64,000 nucleotides of DNA from an uncultured Kordia sp. (GCF_947496985.1 NZ_CANMEZ010000005.1:338470-402469); one strand, 5' to 3'; shown: positions 1 through 8,087, numbered from the stretch's first letter. Program-made: numbers and translations. Notes: a model not told the origin generated them from the sequence alone.

Positions 1-141
1 CTTCAAATAGAAACCGAAGTAGATTCTGTTGGGATTGGTTTGGCTTTAGTCAAAAAAATAATAGAACGAAATGGTGGAGAAATATATGTTGAAAGTGAAG
101 TAGGAAAAGGAACGAGCTTCTTTTTTACCATTAAACAATAG
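1..141 (+). CDS. Sensor histidine kinase, C-terminal fragment (cut by window edge)
   Basis: Frame 1 is open from the first base and ends at TAG 139-141, giving the last 46 residues of a GHKL histidine kinase. Visible are the G2 box [10 protein letters not shown], the following [10 protein letters not shown] segment and the terminal [10 protein letters not shown] strand typical of HATPase_c domains. The tail is very similar to the end of the complete kinase that starts 30 bases downstream, so the two are probably tandem paralogues. Sensor and phosphoacceptor regions lie outside the window, so the signal cannot be guessed. Confidence 0.85.
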   Translation, partial: LQIETEVDSVGIGLALVKKIIERNGGEIYVESEVGKGTSFFFTIKQ

Positions 142-171
142 TGCAAACAGCGCATTACCTTATCATAGTAT

Positions 172-1452
172 ATGATCATACAATTCCTTAAAAAACTAGG
201 AAAATTGGAGCCTTTTGAAATCAAGAATAGCAGTATAACGCTTATTCTTGGTGCACCAAGTACGTTTGTGTACTTGGAAGTCATGAAACATTACAATCCA
301 GATTTGATCATACCTTTTTATGGAAATATCATCTTTGCTAGTCTCTTTTTACTTATTGGATTATTACCATATTTAAAAAATAAATCAATACTTAGTCAAT
401 ATGGTTGGTTTGTATTTGTTGCAACCTTATTATTTCAACATTATTTAGCCTATGGAACAAGCGTTAATAATTTTTCTTTAGATTTTTTACTAGTAACCTA
501 TGTGTTCATATTTGGATCTGTATTATTATTGAGTAACCGAATATTAGTTTTGCTATATAGTGCTTCCGAATTATTGCATTTATCATATCATGTATTTAAT
601 TCAGGTTTAGATAGCATGTCTGAAAGTGCTATTTTACTATCGTTAGGGACTATATTTATATTTTCTTTTTTGGTAATGAATGGTTTAATTCGATATAGAA
701 AAAAACTTGAAATAATCAATTTAAATTTAGAAGAAACCGTAAAAAAACGTACGCTTGATATTGAAAATAGAGCCAAAGAGTTATTACGAAAAAACAAGGA
801 CTTAGAAGAATTTGCTTATGTAGTTTCGCACGATTTAAAACGTCCTTTGCGAAATATGTATACATTGTCAGATTGGCTTACGGATGATGATGAAAATAAC
901 TTTGATGAAGAAACTACCAAAAGTTTAGGGTTGATAAAAGAACAAATTACTCAAATGGATTTATTGGTAGAAGGAATTCTGAACTATTCTTTACAAATGG
1001 ATACGCAACAAGTAACGAAAATGGTAGATGTACAGCACTTAGTGGAACGCATCGTTTTAGTAAATTCTCAGGAAAATGTTCAAATACAGATTCAAAAAGT
1101 ATTACCAAAACTAGAATTTAGTGAATCGCAGTTATTGCAAATCTTTCAGAATCTCATTCAAAATGCGATTAAGCATACAGATAAAGAAAAGGTAGAAATC
1201 CATATTGATTATGAACTCACAAACAGAGGGCATCAATTTTCAATACAAGACAATGGTCCAGGAATAAAAGTACAATATCACGAAAAAATATTTCAACTAT
1301 TCCAAAGACTTGATGCGGAAACCAAAGGGAATTCTATCGGAATAGGATTGGCATTGGTGAAAAAAATATTAGAACGTAATGATGGCGAAATTTATGTCAA
1401 AAGTTCTGAAGGAAATGGAACAACTTTTATAATTACAATTCCTAATAAATAA
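172..1452 (+). CDS. Membrane-bound sensor histidine kinase
   Basis: A 426-residue protein. Residues about 20-190 hold several hydrophobic segments (an integral-membrane sensor without an obvious periplasmic domain), followed by a short coiled coil rich in E, K and N. The HisKA H-box VSHDLKRPLR has the phosphoacceptor at His220. The ATPase domain shows an N-box (QNLIQNAIKHT), a G1 box DNGPGI starting at Asp360 and a G2 box [12 protein letters not shown]. No receiver domain is fused and no response regulator is adjacent. The end closely resembles the kinase fragment upstream, suggesting tandem duplication. It lies 61 bases before a TPR-AraC regulator on the same strand; a functional link is possible but unproven. 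Confidence 0.9.
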   Translation: MIIQFLKKLGKLEPFEIKNSSITLILGAPSTFVYLEVMKHYNPDLIIPFYGNIIFASLFLLIGLLPYLKNKSILSQYGWFVFVATLLFQHYLAYGTSVNNFSLDFLLVTYVFIFGSVLLLSNRILVLLYSASELLHLSYHVFNSGLDSMSESAILLSLGTIFIFSFLVMNGLIRYRKKLEIINLNLEETVKKRTLDIENRAKELLRKNKDLEEFAYVVSHDLKRPLRNMYTLSDWLTDDDENNFDEETTKSLGLIKEQITQMDLLVEGILNYSLQMDTQQVTKMVDVQHLVERIVLVNSQENVQIQIQKVLPKLEFSESQLLQIFQNLIQNAIKHTDKEKVEIHIDYELTNRGHQFSIQDNGPGIKVQYHEKIFQLFQRLDAETKGNSIGIGLALVKKILERNDGEIYVKSSEGNGTTFIITIPNK

Positions 1453-1473
1453 TGATTTAGTCACAAAATTCGT

Positions 1474-1481
1474 TACATTTG
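1474..1481 (+). promoter_or_regulatory. Putative -7 promoter element of the first TPR-AraC gene
   Basis: TACATTTG matches the Bacteroidota -7 consensus TAnnTTTG and lies 32 bases before the ATG at 1514. No convincing -33 TTG is seen at the usual spacing, so this is only a candidate. Confidence 0.45.
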
Positions 1482-1513
1482 AATATACCTAAAATAGAAC
1501 TACAACAAAATAT

Positions 1514-3322
1514 ATGTCAATATCCCTCTTTAAAAAGTACAATGTACTCTTTTTATGTGCGCTTATGAGTTGCGTTACATGTATTGTACAAGCTCAAAAT
1601 GACAACACAATATCTTCTTCATTAGATACAATAACGTTTAAAAAGTCATTAGAAAATAAATCGTTGGGTACACTGACTTCTATATTGTATCGTGTATATG
1701 ATGTCGATTCTCTAAAAGCGAGCATTATATCAGATCACATTAAAAGTATATATATAGCTTCAGGAACACCGAAAGAAGTTGCTAGAGCATCTATAACAGT
1801 ATCGATTTGGGAAGAAGCAAAAGGAAATATTGAAGAATCATTATCATTATTAGAAAAAGGAATTAGAATATCCAGAGAAATAAAGAACGACAGTATATTA
1901 TATTTGGGATTACTAAGTAAAGGTGTTACTCACTATTATCAGGCAGATCATGAACCTGCTTTAAAATTGTATTATGAAGCATTAAATATTGCAAAAAAAG
2001 AAAAAAATAGAAGATGGCAAATCGCTGTTAAAAGTAATATTGCTTTGGTAAGAATGCAGGCAGATGATACAAAAGGAGCAATTGAATTGCTGCTTGAAAA
2101 TTTGGAAAAGATAAAAAAGCAACCAGATATCATTAATGAAAAAAGTAGATTAAACTTATATCTGAACATATGTGGTGCTTATATATACATTGAAGATTAT
2201 GATGCTGCCCGTCATTACTGCGAAGAAGGTACAAAACTCAATATAGATATAAATGATGAACTTGCTATGGCACATTTTTTATCAGCTTTTGCAGAAATAG
2301 CCAGAAGTAACAAAGAATATGAAAAATGTCATCGTTTTTTGGATGAAGCAGATGAAATAATGGAAAAGCAATTCATTCGTAAAAACCTGCGATTGTTTTT
2401 GAAATTTTATAGGGCGAAAGCTTATTTTGATGAAAAAAAATATCAGTTAGCTGTTGATGAGCTTCATAAAATTGAAGCAATGAAAGCAGACTATGATGTT
2501 GAAATTTTGAGTATTCAACAAATGTATTACTGTTTTGCAAAATCATACAAAGAGCTTGGAAATAGTGAACAAGCTATAAAATACTATGAAAAAGCGAAAC
2601 AAATAAGTACTGAAAATAATAAAATAAGAGATAAAATAAATACGAATCTTATCAAACAATATGATCTCGTAAAACTGAAAGAGGAAATAAAAGAATTACA
2701 GCAAAATTCAAAACGTATTAAAACATTCTATACAATTGGAGTTGTACTATTGGTAATTATCATTATTGGGTTATTAATATTCAATAAAAAACAACAACGT
2801 AAAAACAAACAACGTTTTGAAAATCTAATGAATCAATTAGAAAAAAAACGACAGAAAATTAAACTTCACAAAGATGAAAAACAGACAGCTTCAGAAGAAA
2901 AAATAGTCGAAAAATCTCAAAAAATTTCGAAAGAGCAACCCGCTAAAATTGATCCGAAAATTGAAGCAATTTTAACTAAGTTGGAAGAATTTGAAGACAA
3001 AGAATTATTTTTAGATAACGATAGTACTTTGGTAGAAGTAGCGAAAAAAATTCAAACGAATACAACGTATCTTTCCAAAGTGATTAATACATATAAAGAA
3101 AAATCATTTACAGCTTACATTACAGATTTACGAGTTGATTATGCTATTGAACGATTATCACATGATCGTAAATTTAGATCATTTACCATAGGTGCTATAG
3201 CACAGGAAATTGGTTTCAAAAGGTCAGAATCATTCTCAAAAGCGTTTAAAGTAAAAACAGGTTTGTACCCTTCGTACTTTGTGAAAGAGCTTGAAAAACA
3301 GGCAGGCAGTAATTCCGAATAG
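1514..3322 (+). CDS. Membrane-spanning TPR sensor with cytoplasmic AraC-type HTH (paralogue 1)
   Basis: A 602-residue regulator. An N-terminal signal-like hydrophobic stretch ending near AQ (residue 28) is followed by TPR-like helical repeats (about 60-395; e.g. ALKLYYEALNIAKKEK and QAIKYYEKAKQIS). A transmembrane helix follows at about 404-424, then a charged coiled linker. The C-terminal AraC HTH domain (about 490-595) contains LVEVAKKIQTNTTYLSKVI and IGAIAQEIGFKRSESFSKAF. The expected topology puts TPRs in the periplasm and the DNA-binding domain in the cytoplasm: a one-component sensor that could read a peptide or protein ligand. It is directly followed by a small leader-peptide gene, and the same pair recurs at 4053-6234. 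Confidence 0.9.
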   Translation: MSISLFKKYNVLFLCALMSCVTCIVQAQNDNTISSSLDTITFKKSLENKSLGTLTSILYRVYDVDSLKASIISDHIKSIYIASGTPKEVARASITVSIWEEAKGNIEESLSLLEKGIRISREIKNDSILYLGLLSKGVTHYYQADHEPALKLYYEALNIAKKEKNRRWQIAVKSNIALVRMQADDTKGAIELLLENLEKIKKQPDIINEKSRLNLYLNICGAYIYIEDYDAARHYCEEGTKLNIDINDELAMAHFLSAFAEIARSNKEYEKCHRFLDEADEIMEKQFIRKNLRLFLKFYRAKAYFDEKKYQLAVDELHKIEAMKADYDVEILSIQQMYYCFAKSYKELGNSEQAIKYYEKAKQISTENNKIRDKINTNLIKQYDLVKLKEEIKELQQNSKRIKTFYTIGVVLLVIIIIGLLIFNKKQQRKNKQRFENLMNQLEKKRQKIKLHKDEKQTASEEKIVEKSQKISKEQPAKIDPKIEAILTKLEEFEDKELFLDNDSTLVEVAKKIQTNTTYLSKVINTYKEKSFTAYITDLRVDYAIERLSHDRKFRSFTIGAIAQEIGFKRSESFSKAFKVKTGLYPSYFVKELEKQAGSNSE

Positions 3323-3345
3323 TCGTTATTTATAAATAACGACTA
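3320..3345. promoter_or_regulatory. Perfect 13+13 bp palindrome upstream of peptide gene 1
   Basis: A perfect inverted repeat without spacer overlaps the regulator's TAG stop. Its centre is ATTTATAAAT (3328-3337). The centre lies 43.5 bases before the -7 element at 3376, exactly as for the palindrome before the second peptide. It lacks a T-tract, so it is a weak terminator candidate; an operator for the peptide promoter is the preferred inference. Confidence 0.5.
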
Positions 3346-3375
3346 ACTATGTAAAGCGTCAATTTCATTTTCTAC

Positions 3376-3383
3376 TATATTTG
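3376..3383 (+). promoter_or_regulatory. Putative -7 element of peptide gene 1
   Basis: TATATTTG is a full match to TAnnTTTG, 29 bases before the ATG at 3413. There is no clear -33 TTG, which would suit a promoter needing an activator, such as one bound to the palindrome at 3320-3345. Confidence 0.55.
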
Positions 3384-3412
3384 GAAGAACATTCATTAAT
3401 AAAATATGCAAT

Positions 3413-3634
3413 ATGAAAAGAGAAATAAAATTGAAGTTGGAAGTAAACAAAATAAACGTATCTAAATTGAATAACATTGTTGGAGCGGGAGATGATAATG
3501 TACCTTCTGTTAATTCTCCATGTGTTATTACTACTGAACCGAAAACAATAGAATATGATAATTGTAAAACAGGAGATACAAAAACTGATAGAAGTTTAGA
3601 CTGTGTCATTTTAGCATCAGGGGATAGATGTTAA
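3413..3634 (+). CDS. Small leader peptide, lanthipeptide-type precursor, paired with TPR-AraC regulator
   Basis: A 73-residue product. The N-terminus (LKLEVNKINVSKLNNIVGAG) matches the L-x-L-x-x-x-K-x-x-V-x-x-L leader pattern of Bacteroidota class I lanthipeptide-type precursors and ends in a double-glycine-like GAG. The presumed core (about 28-73) is rich in Thr, Ser and Asp and has four cysteines (SPCV, DNCK, LDCV, DRC at the very end). No LanB, LanC or peptide exporter gene lies in the window, so modification is unproven; a plain secreted Cys peptide is possible. It has its own promoter and terminator, so it is a separate transcription unit behind the regulator. Confidence 0.75.
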   Translation: MKREIKLKLEVNKINVSKLNNIVGAGDDNVPSVNSPCVITTEPKTIEYDNCKTGDTKTDRSLDCVILASGDRC

Positions 3635-3656
3635 GAACACAAAATAATAATCTATT

Positions 3657-3692
3657 AAAAACTCTCTAAATCATATTTAGGGAGTTTTTTTA
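3657..3692 (+). terminator. Rho-independent terminator of peptide gene 1
   Basis: A hairpin with 14-base arms (one G-T wobble, core ctctaaa/tttaggg) is followed by a T run, 23 bases after the peptide stop codon. Confidence 0.75.
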
Positions 3693-4052
3693 TTCAATTT
3701 CTTAAAAATGGGTTCGTTCCTAAGAAAAAATCTTCATAATGATGTATACGATGAACTGCATGTATGATGTGTTTTTTAAATTCTACTTTCTTTCGTACTT
3801 ATTACAGTATTTAAAGGCAAAGCTATTGTTATCATGGCACAAACAAAAAAATATAAATGGTAACTTTATAAAAGCATCTCTGAATTCATAAAATCCGAGT
3901 CCAGTTATTAAAATTATCAATTTGATTACTAACAAACTAATGGCATTTGTTAAAAATTGCTGGGAAAACTGTAGTAAAAATAATGTAAAACCCTTATTTT
4001 TGATATACTGCCGACTTAACAATACATTAAAACCTAAGAAAACCTATTTCAT
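3693..4052. other. Intergenic region between the two regulator/peptide modules
   Basis: After the terminator there is about 360 bases of A+T-rich sequence. A candidate -7 element TATTTTTG lies at 3995-4002, 51 bases before the next ATG. A minus-strand hydrophobic reading frame needs a TTG start and shows no family features, so it is not called. Nothing else is recognised. Confidence 0.4.
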
Positions 4053-5822
4053 ATGCACCTCCAAAAACATATGGTACTTCTAGTATTGATTATATCTTTT
4101 GGCTATAATCAGCAATCTTTTGCAAATAACAGTTTGCAAGACACAATTCAAAGCTTTAACAAAGAAGAATTCAAAGCATCTTTAAAAGAGTTAGCGCCTA
4201 AAGAATTTGCGCGTTTGTTTGCACAAAAATATGAGAAAGATTCTTTGAAAACTACTATATGTATAATGCATGTAAAAAATAGTATGTTAACTTCAGAGGA
4301 TTCAATAGAACAATATTGGGGATACCTTTGTTTATCAAATTGGCAGAATAATATAATGAATCATGAAGAATCTGTAGTTAACCTTAATAAATCTCTACAA
4401 ATAGCAAAATCTTTAAATGATGATAACTTAATTATGACTTCTTTACAAGATAGAGGAAATAGTTATTTTGATTTTGGAGAATATGAAAAAGCTATGGAGG
4501 ATTATCTTCAAGTATTAGATTTAGCTAAAAAGACTAATGACCAAGTTAGAGAACAAGTAATATCATTAACTATTTCTTTAATAAAAATGCAAACTAATGA
4601 TTTTCCAGGTGCAATAGAATTGTTAAACGGGTTATTAAAAACAATTAAGGATGATGAACCTAAAACATTACATATAAATGTTTATATAGCATTAACTAAA
4701 GGATATATTGGGATTGGAGATTACAATCAAGCAAAACGCTACTGTGAGAAAGGATTAGAGTTAAGCGAAAAGTTAAATGATAATGAGGCAAAATTTTACT
4801 TTTTTTCATTTTTAGGAAGAATAGCCTCTTTAAATCAAGATTTTGAAGAAGCACATGAGTTTATACAGAAATCATTGAACATTGCAGAAAATTTAAAAAC
4901 CATAGATCATGAAATTCCTGTATTATATATAGAAAAAGGAGAAGTTTTCTATAAAGAAAAAAGATATAAAGTAGCTATAGAGTTTTTGCTAAAAGCAGAT
5001 ACTTTGATGCAAAAGCATAAACTTGATTTCATAAAATTAGAAGAAGCATATGCTTTATTAGCAAAGTCATACAAAGAGGTTAATGATATTGAAAATAGTT
5101 TAAAGTATTATGAAAAAGCAAACGAGGTCTATAAGAAAAATGATAAACGACAAGATAACATAAGTGTAGATATTGTAAAAAAATATGATTTACAATCGTT
5201 AAAAGAAGAGTTGATTGCAGCAGAAGAATCTTCCGAAAAAACAAAGAATATATTAATAGTAAGTGTTTTTGTAGCTTCATTTACGGTAATTGGAATAGTT
5301 TTCTTTTTCCGAAAACGAGAAAAAAATAATCAACGTAAATTTGAAGAGTTATTAAGGAGTATAGAGGAGAAAGAAAAAGAAGAAAAGTTGGAAGCAGTTG
5401 TTGAAAAAGGTAAAGTCAAGAAAATTGCTAAAGCTGAGATTAAAGAAGTCGAAATTATTGATGAAACCAAAGCGAAACTCCTCAAAAAACTGAATAATTT
5501 TGAAGCAAAAGAATCGTACTTAAGCAAACATTGTAGTTTAAATGAAGTGGCGAAAAAATTAAAGACAAATACCTCTTATTTATCAAAGTTAGTCAATGCG
5601 CATAAAGGGAAATCGTTTACTGCATATATTACAGAATTACGAGTTAATTATGCAATTAAACGGTTAAAAAACGATAAAAAATTCCGTTCTTATACTATTG
5701 ATTCTATAGCGCAAGAAATAGGTTTTAATCGTTCAGAATCGTTCTCCAGAGCCTTTAAAAACAAAACAGGTTTGTATCCGTCATATTACATTAAGAGTCT
5801 TGATAATAAGGGTGTTATGTGA
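4053..5822 (+). CDS. Membrane-spanning TPR sensor with cytoplasmic AraC-type HTH (paralogue 2)
   Basis: A 589-residue paralogue of the protein at 1514-3322 with the same order of parts: signal-like N-terminus (about 1-25), TPR-like repeats (about 60-380; e.g. YEKAMEDYLQVLDLAKK), a transmembrane helix (about 398-418), a highly charged E/K linker, and a C-terminal AraC HTH (about 475-585) containing VAKKLKTNTSYLSKLV and DSIAQEIGFNRSESFSRAF. The HTH halves of the two paralogues are far more alike than the TPR halves, which suggests similar DNA targets but different ligands. A second peptide gene follows 100 bases downstream. Start ATG 4053 is used; ATG 4071 is an alternative that keeps the hydrophobic segment. 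Confidence 0.88.
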   Translation: MHLQKHMVLLVLIISFGYNQQSFANNSLQDTIQSFNKEEFKASLKELAPKEFARLFAQKYEKDSLKTTICIMHVKNSMLTSEDSIEQYWGYLCLSNWQNNIMNHEESVVNLNKSLQIAKSLNDDNLIMTSLQDRGNSYFDFGEYEKAMEDYLQVLDLAKKTNDQVREQVISLTISLIKMQTNDFPGAIELLNGLLKTIKDDEPKTLHINVYIALTKGYIGIGDYNQAKRYCEKGLELSEKLNDNEAKFYFFSFLGRIASLNQDFEEAHEFIQKSLNIAENLKTIDHEIPVLYIEKGEVFYKEKRYKVAIEFLLKADTLMQKHKLDFIKLEEAYALLAKSYKEVNDIENSLKYYEKANEVYKKNDKRQDNISVDIVKKYDLQSLKEELIAAEESSEKTKNILIVSVFVASFTVIGIVFFFRKREKNNQRKFEELLRSIEEKEKEEKLEAVVEKGKVKKIAKAEIKEVEIIDETKAKLLKKLNNFEAKESYLSKHCSLNEVAKKLKTNTSYLSKLVNAHKGKSFTAYITELRVNYAIKRLKNDKKFRSYTIDSIAQEIGFNRSESFSRAFKNKTGLYPSYYIKSLDNKGVM

Positions 5823-5836
5823 TTTTTTTTGCTCTC

Positions 5837-5852
5837 GAAATTTATAAATTTC
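5837..5852. promoter_or_regulatory. Perfect palindrome upstream of peptide gene 2
   Basis: The 16-base palindrome GAAATTTATAAATTTC contains ATTTATAAAT (5840-5849), the same core as 3328-3337, and the core begins 48 bases before the -7 element at 5888, exactly as at peptide gene 1. Inferred operator, perhaps for the AraC domains encoded upstream. Confidence 0.5.
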
Positions 5853-5887
5853 TAGATGTATTTTATGTAAAATTACACTTCTGGTTT

Positions 5888-5895
5888 TATATTTG
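5888..5895 (+). promoter_or_regulatory. Putative -7 element of peptide gene 2
   Basis: TATATTTG, identical to the element at 3376, 27 bases before the ATG at 5923. No -33 TTG is evident. Confidence 0.55.
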
Positions 5896-5922
5896 AGGAT
5901 AACTTAGTAAAACCACAGTATA

Positions 5923-6234
5923 ATGAAAAAGAAAGATTTCCTCTCTAAATTACAATTCCAAAAAATAACTGTTGCTACTTTTAGTTCATTAAAAAGCTTA
6001 AAAGGTGGGACTTTACAAGGACCAGGAACAGAAATAGTATCTAGAAATGGATTTACATGCCCTTCTGGTGTATGTGTGCCCATTGAAACACAGGATGATA
6101 GATGTATATCCATAGTGCCTACAATGTGTTCACGCCCTACAAATACTAGAACAACTGATGATTCAAAATTTTGTGGAGCAACTCAAGGTGATGAGTCTAA
6201 AATTATATGTACAGAAACACAAGTTATCTGTTAG
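5923..6234 (+). CDS. Cys-rich leader peptide paired with second TPR-AraC regulator
   Basis: A 103-residue product. The leader SKLQFQKITVATFSSLKSLKGG resembles the L-x-F-x-K-x-x-V-x-x-F variant of the Bacteroidota lanthipeptide-type leader and ends in GG at residues 28-29. The core of about 74 residues has seven cysteines (TCPSGVC, DRC, TMC, KFC, IICTE, final VIC) and many Thr and Ser. It shares no obvious core sequence with the peptide at 3413, only the leader style and the position behind a TPR-AraC gene. Promoter at 5888, terminator at 6255. Modification or signalling function is inference. Confidence 0.72.
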   Translation: MKKKDFLSKLQFQKITVATFSSLKSLKGGTLQGPGTEIVSRNGFTCPSGVCVPIETQDDRCISIVPTMCSRPTNTRTTDDSKFCGATQGDESKIICTETQVIC

Positions 6235-6254
6235 TAGATTTAGGAAAGTAATAT

Positions 6255-6284
6255 AAAAGGACTTCTTGTAGAAGTCCTTTTATT
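6255..6284 (+). terminator. Rho-independent terminator of peptide gene 2
   Basis: Perfect 11-bp stem (aaaaggacttc / gaagtcctttt) with a 5-base loop and following T-rich bases, 20 bases after the stop codon. Confidence 0.8.
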
Positions 6285-6336
6285 GTATATACTAATTTCA
6301 AAATAAAAAGTATCTTGGGTTTTTATATATTGAAAT

Positions 6337-6684
6337 ATGAATCCTGCAGAAAATTACATCTTACAACAACCGGAACCGTATAAATCTATCTTATTACAAT
6401 TACAGGTATTAATAGAATATTCATTTCCTGATATAGAGCTAAAATACAAATACAGAATTCCTTTCTACTATATAAAGGGAAAGCCATTCTGCTATCTAAA
6501 TGCAAGTCACAAAAGACAATATGTTGATATAGGAATTGTAAAAGGCGGAGAAATACAAATTCATAAAGAACATTTAGTGACTGAAAAACGGAAGGTCATG
6601 GCTTCGTTACGCTACAAAAAAGTTGAAGGTATCAATGACAAAGTATTAATAGAAGTACTAAAAAAAGCCGCTAGCTTCTACTAA
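6337..6684 (+). CDS. DUF1801 family protein
   Basis: A 115-residue protein of the DUF1801 (YdhG-like) type: a small alpha/beta fold with the typical opening NPAENYILQQPEPYKSILLQLQ, a central FYYIKGKPFCYLNA strand pair and a C-terminal helix. Function is unknown across the family. No signal peptide is present, so it is cytoplasmic. It stands alone between a terminator and the convergent kdsA gene. Confidence 0.8.
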   Translation: MNPAENYILQQPEPYKSILLQLQVLIEYSFPDIELKYKYRIPFYYIKGKPFCYLNASHKRQYVDIGIVKGGEIQIHKEHLVTEKRKVMASLRYKKVEGINDKVLIEVLKKAASFY

Positions 6685-6715
6685 CGACTTTATATATATT
6701 AAATTCTAAGCAGTC

Positions 6716-7534
6716 TTATAAGCTATTTATTGTTTTACGAATCTTAACTAAATTGGTTAATAAACCTTCCAAGTGATCTAAATGAAGCATATTAGCACCA
6801 TCACTCTTTGCATTTGCAGGATCAAAATGTGTTTCAATAAACAATCCATCTACATTATTTACAACACCAGCACGTGCAATAGTTTCAATCATATCAGGTC
6901 GTCCGCCAGTAACTCCAGTCGATTGATTTGGTTGTTGTAATGAATGTGTAACATCTAAAACAGTTGGAGCAAACTGTTTCATGGTTGGAATTCCACGAAA
7001 ATCAACAATCATATCTTGGTAACCAAACATAGTTCCTCTATCTGTAATCCATGCATTTTCATTTCCAGAGTCATGTACTTTTCTAACGGCATGTTGCATA
7101 CTTTCAGGACTCATAAATTGCCCTTTCTTCAAATTTACAACTTTTCCTGTTTTCGCAGCAGCGACAACTAAATCTGTTTGACGAACCAAAAATGCAGGTA
7201 TTTGTAACACATCTACATATTCGGCAGCTTTTGCAGCATCAGAAGCTTCATGAATATCTGTAACCGTTGGTACATCAAAAGTCTCAGAAACCTTTCTAAG
7301 GATCTTTAAAGCGCTTTCATCACCAATTCCAGTAAAACTATCTATTCTACTACGATTCGCTTTCTTAAAGCTTCCTTTAAAGACATATGGAATTTCTAAA
7401 GCATCCGTAATTTTAATTACTTTTTCGGCAATACGCAAAGCCATTTCTTCACCTTCAATAGCACATGGACCAGCAAGTAAAAAGAAGTTATTAGAATCAG
7501 TATGTTTTATTTTTGGAATAGAACTCAGTTGCAT
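6716..7534 (-). CDS. kdsA: 3-deoxy-8-phosphooctulonate synthase, metal-dependent type
   Basis: A 272-residue enzyme that condenses phosphoenolpyruvate with arabinose 5-phosphate to KDO 8-phosphate for lipopolysaccharide. Seen are AGPCAIE (Cys24), KANRSRIDSFTG, IPAFLVRQTDL, KKGQFMSPESM, RGTMFGYQDMIVDFRGIP, DVTHSLQ and FIETHFDP. Cys24 sits where E. coli KdsA has Asn; with the later His, Glu and Asp this marks the metal-dependent class known from Aquifex. Length is normal. Start ATG 7534 directly precedes the PEP/metal-site region, and a promoter lies at 7552. Confidence 0.95.
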   Translation of the reverse strand: MQLSSIPKIKHTDSNNFFLLAGPCAIEGEEMALRIAEKVIKITDALEIPYVFKGSFKKANRSRIDSFTGIGDESALKILRKVSETFDVPTVTDIHEASDAAKAAEYVDVLQIPAFLVRQTDLVVAAAKTGKVVNLKKGQFMSPESMQHAVRKVHDSGNENAWITDRGTMFGYQDMIVDFRGIPTMKQFAPTVLDVTHSLQQPNQSTGVTGGRPDMIETIARAGVVNNVDGLFIETHFDPANAKSDGANMLHLDHLEGLLTNLVKIRKTINSL

Positions 7535-7551
7535 AAATTATAAATTTTGCA

Positions 7552-7559
7552 CAAAGATA
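7552..7559 (-). promoter_or_regulatory. Putative kdsA promoter -7 element
   Basis: On the minus strand this reads TATCTTTG, with a TTG 16 bases further upstream; together they fit the Bacteroidota TTG/TAnnTTTG promoter. It lies 17 bases before the kdsA ATG, so the leader is very short. Confidence 0.55.
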
Positions 7560-7639
7560 CTGTAAATTTCAAAAGCAAAAAGGAAATCTACCTCTTGTAG
7601 CAAAAGTAGTTGAAAAACACGCAAAAGTTCGTTTATTTT

Positions 7640-7864
7640 TTATATTGGATCAAACTCTTCACAGCTAATGTGAACCAAAGCACATGCTTGATATTCAATA
7701 GGTAAAGAGTTATAATGAGCGCAGCTTCCACAACCTTGGACTGGACCAAAGCAAACTGGACCATTATAGCTAGAACAATTTCCAATGAAACCTCCTAAAG
7801 TGTTTTGTTGTTGAGTTTTATTCAACTCTTTTATTCCGTTTATTTTTAAAATATTCTTTAACAT
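7640..7864 (-). CDS. Double-glycine leader peptide, bacteriocin-like, Cys-rich
   Basis: A 74-residue product. The leader LKNILKINGIKELNKTQQQN ends in LGG (residues 23-25), a form of the double-glycine leader processed by C39-peptidase ABC exporters; it differs from the lanthipeptide-type leaders elsewhere in the window. The core of about 49 residues holds six cysteines (GNC, PVC, QGCGSC, QAC, ISC) and ends in EEFDPI. No C39 exporter or modification gene is near, so processing partners must be elsewhere. It may be a bacteriocin-like or signalling peptide; this is inference. Confidence 0.7.
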   Translation of the reverse strand: MLKNILKINGIKELNKTQQQNTLGGFIGNCSSYNGPVCFGPVQGCGSCAHYNSLPIEYQACALVHISCEEFDPI

Positions 7865-8087
7865 GGTAGGTGTTTTTATGATTAAAAATAGAATACTTAA
7901 AAGTAAAAAATCTGAAAACTAACGTCTTACGGGAATGCAATAAACATAGTATGATGAAAACGTAGATACATAAAATATGATGTAAATCTGCTAAAAAAAG
8001 GATTGTAAATAAATGTTCTAAAAGATTAATTAACAGAAAGATAACTTAAAAAATTGAAGAAAGTTACATTCTCTAACAAATAAACAG

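Noticed and set aside
1..1452. Two-component pair with a response regulator
   Set aside because: No receiver domain protein lies within reach; the downstream AraC proteins have no receiver domain.
3320..3345. Palindrome considered as terminator of the TPR-AraC gene
   Set aside because: It overlaps the stop codon and lacks a T run; an operator fits better, although weak termination is not excluded.
3783..4022. Minus-strand hydrophobic frame of 79 codons between the regulator modules
   Set aside because: Needs a TTG start, no promoter and no recognisable family; hydrophobicity is expected from A+T-rich antisense sequence.
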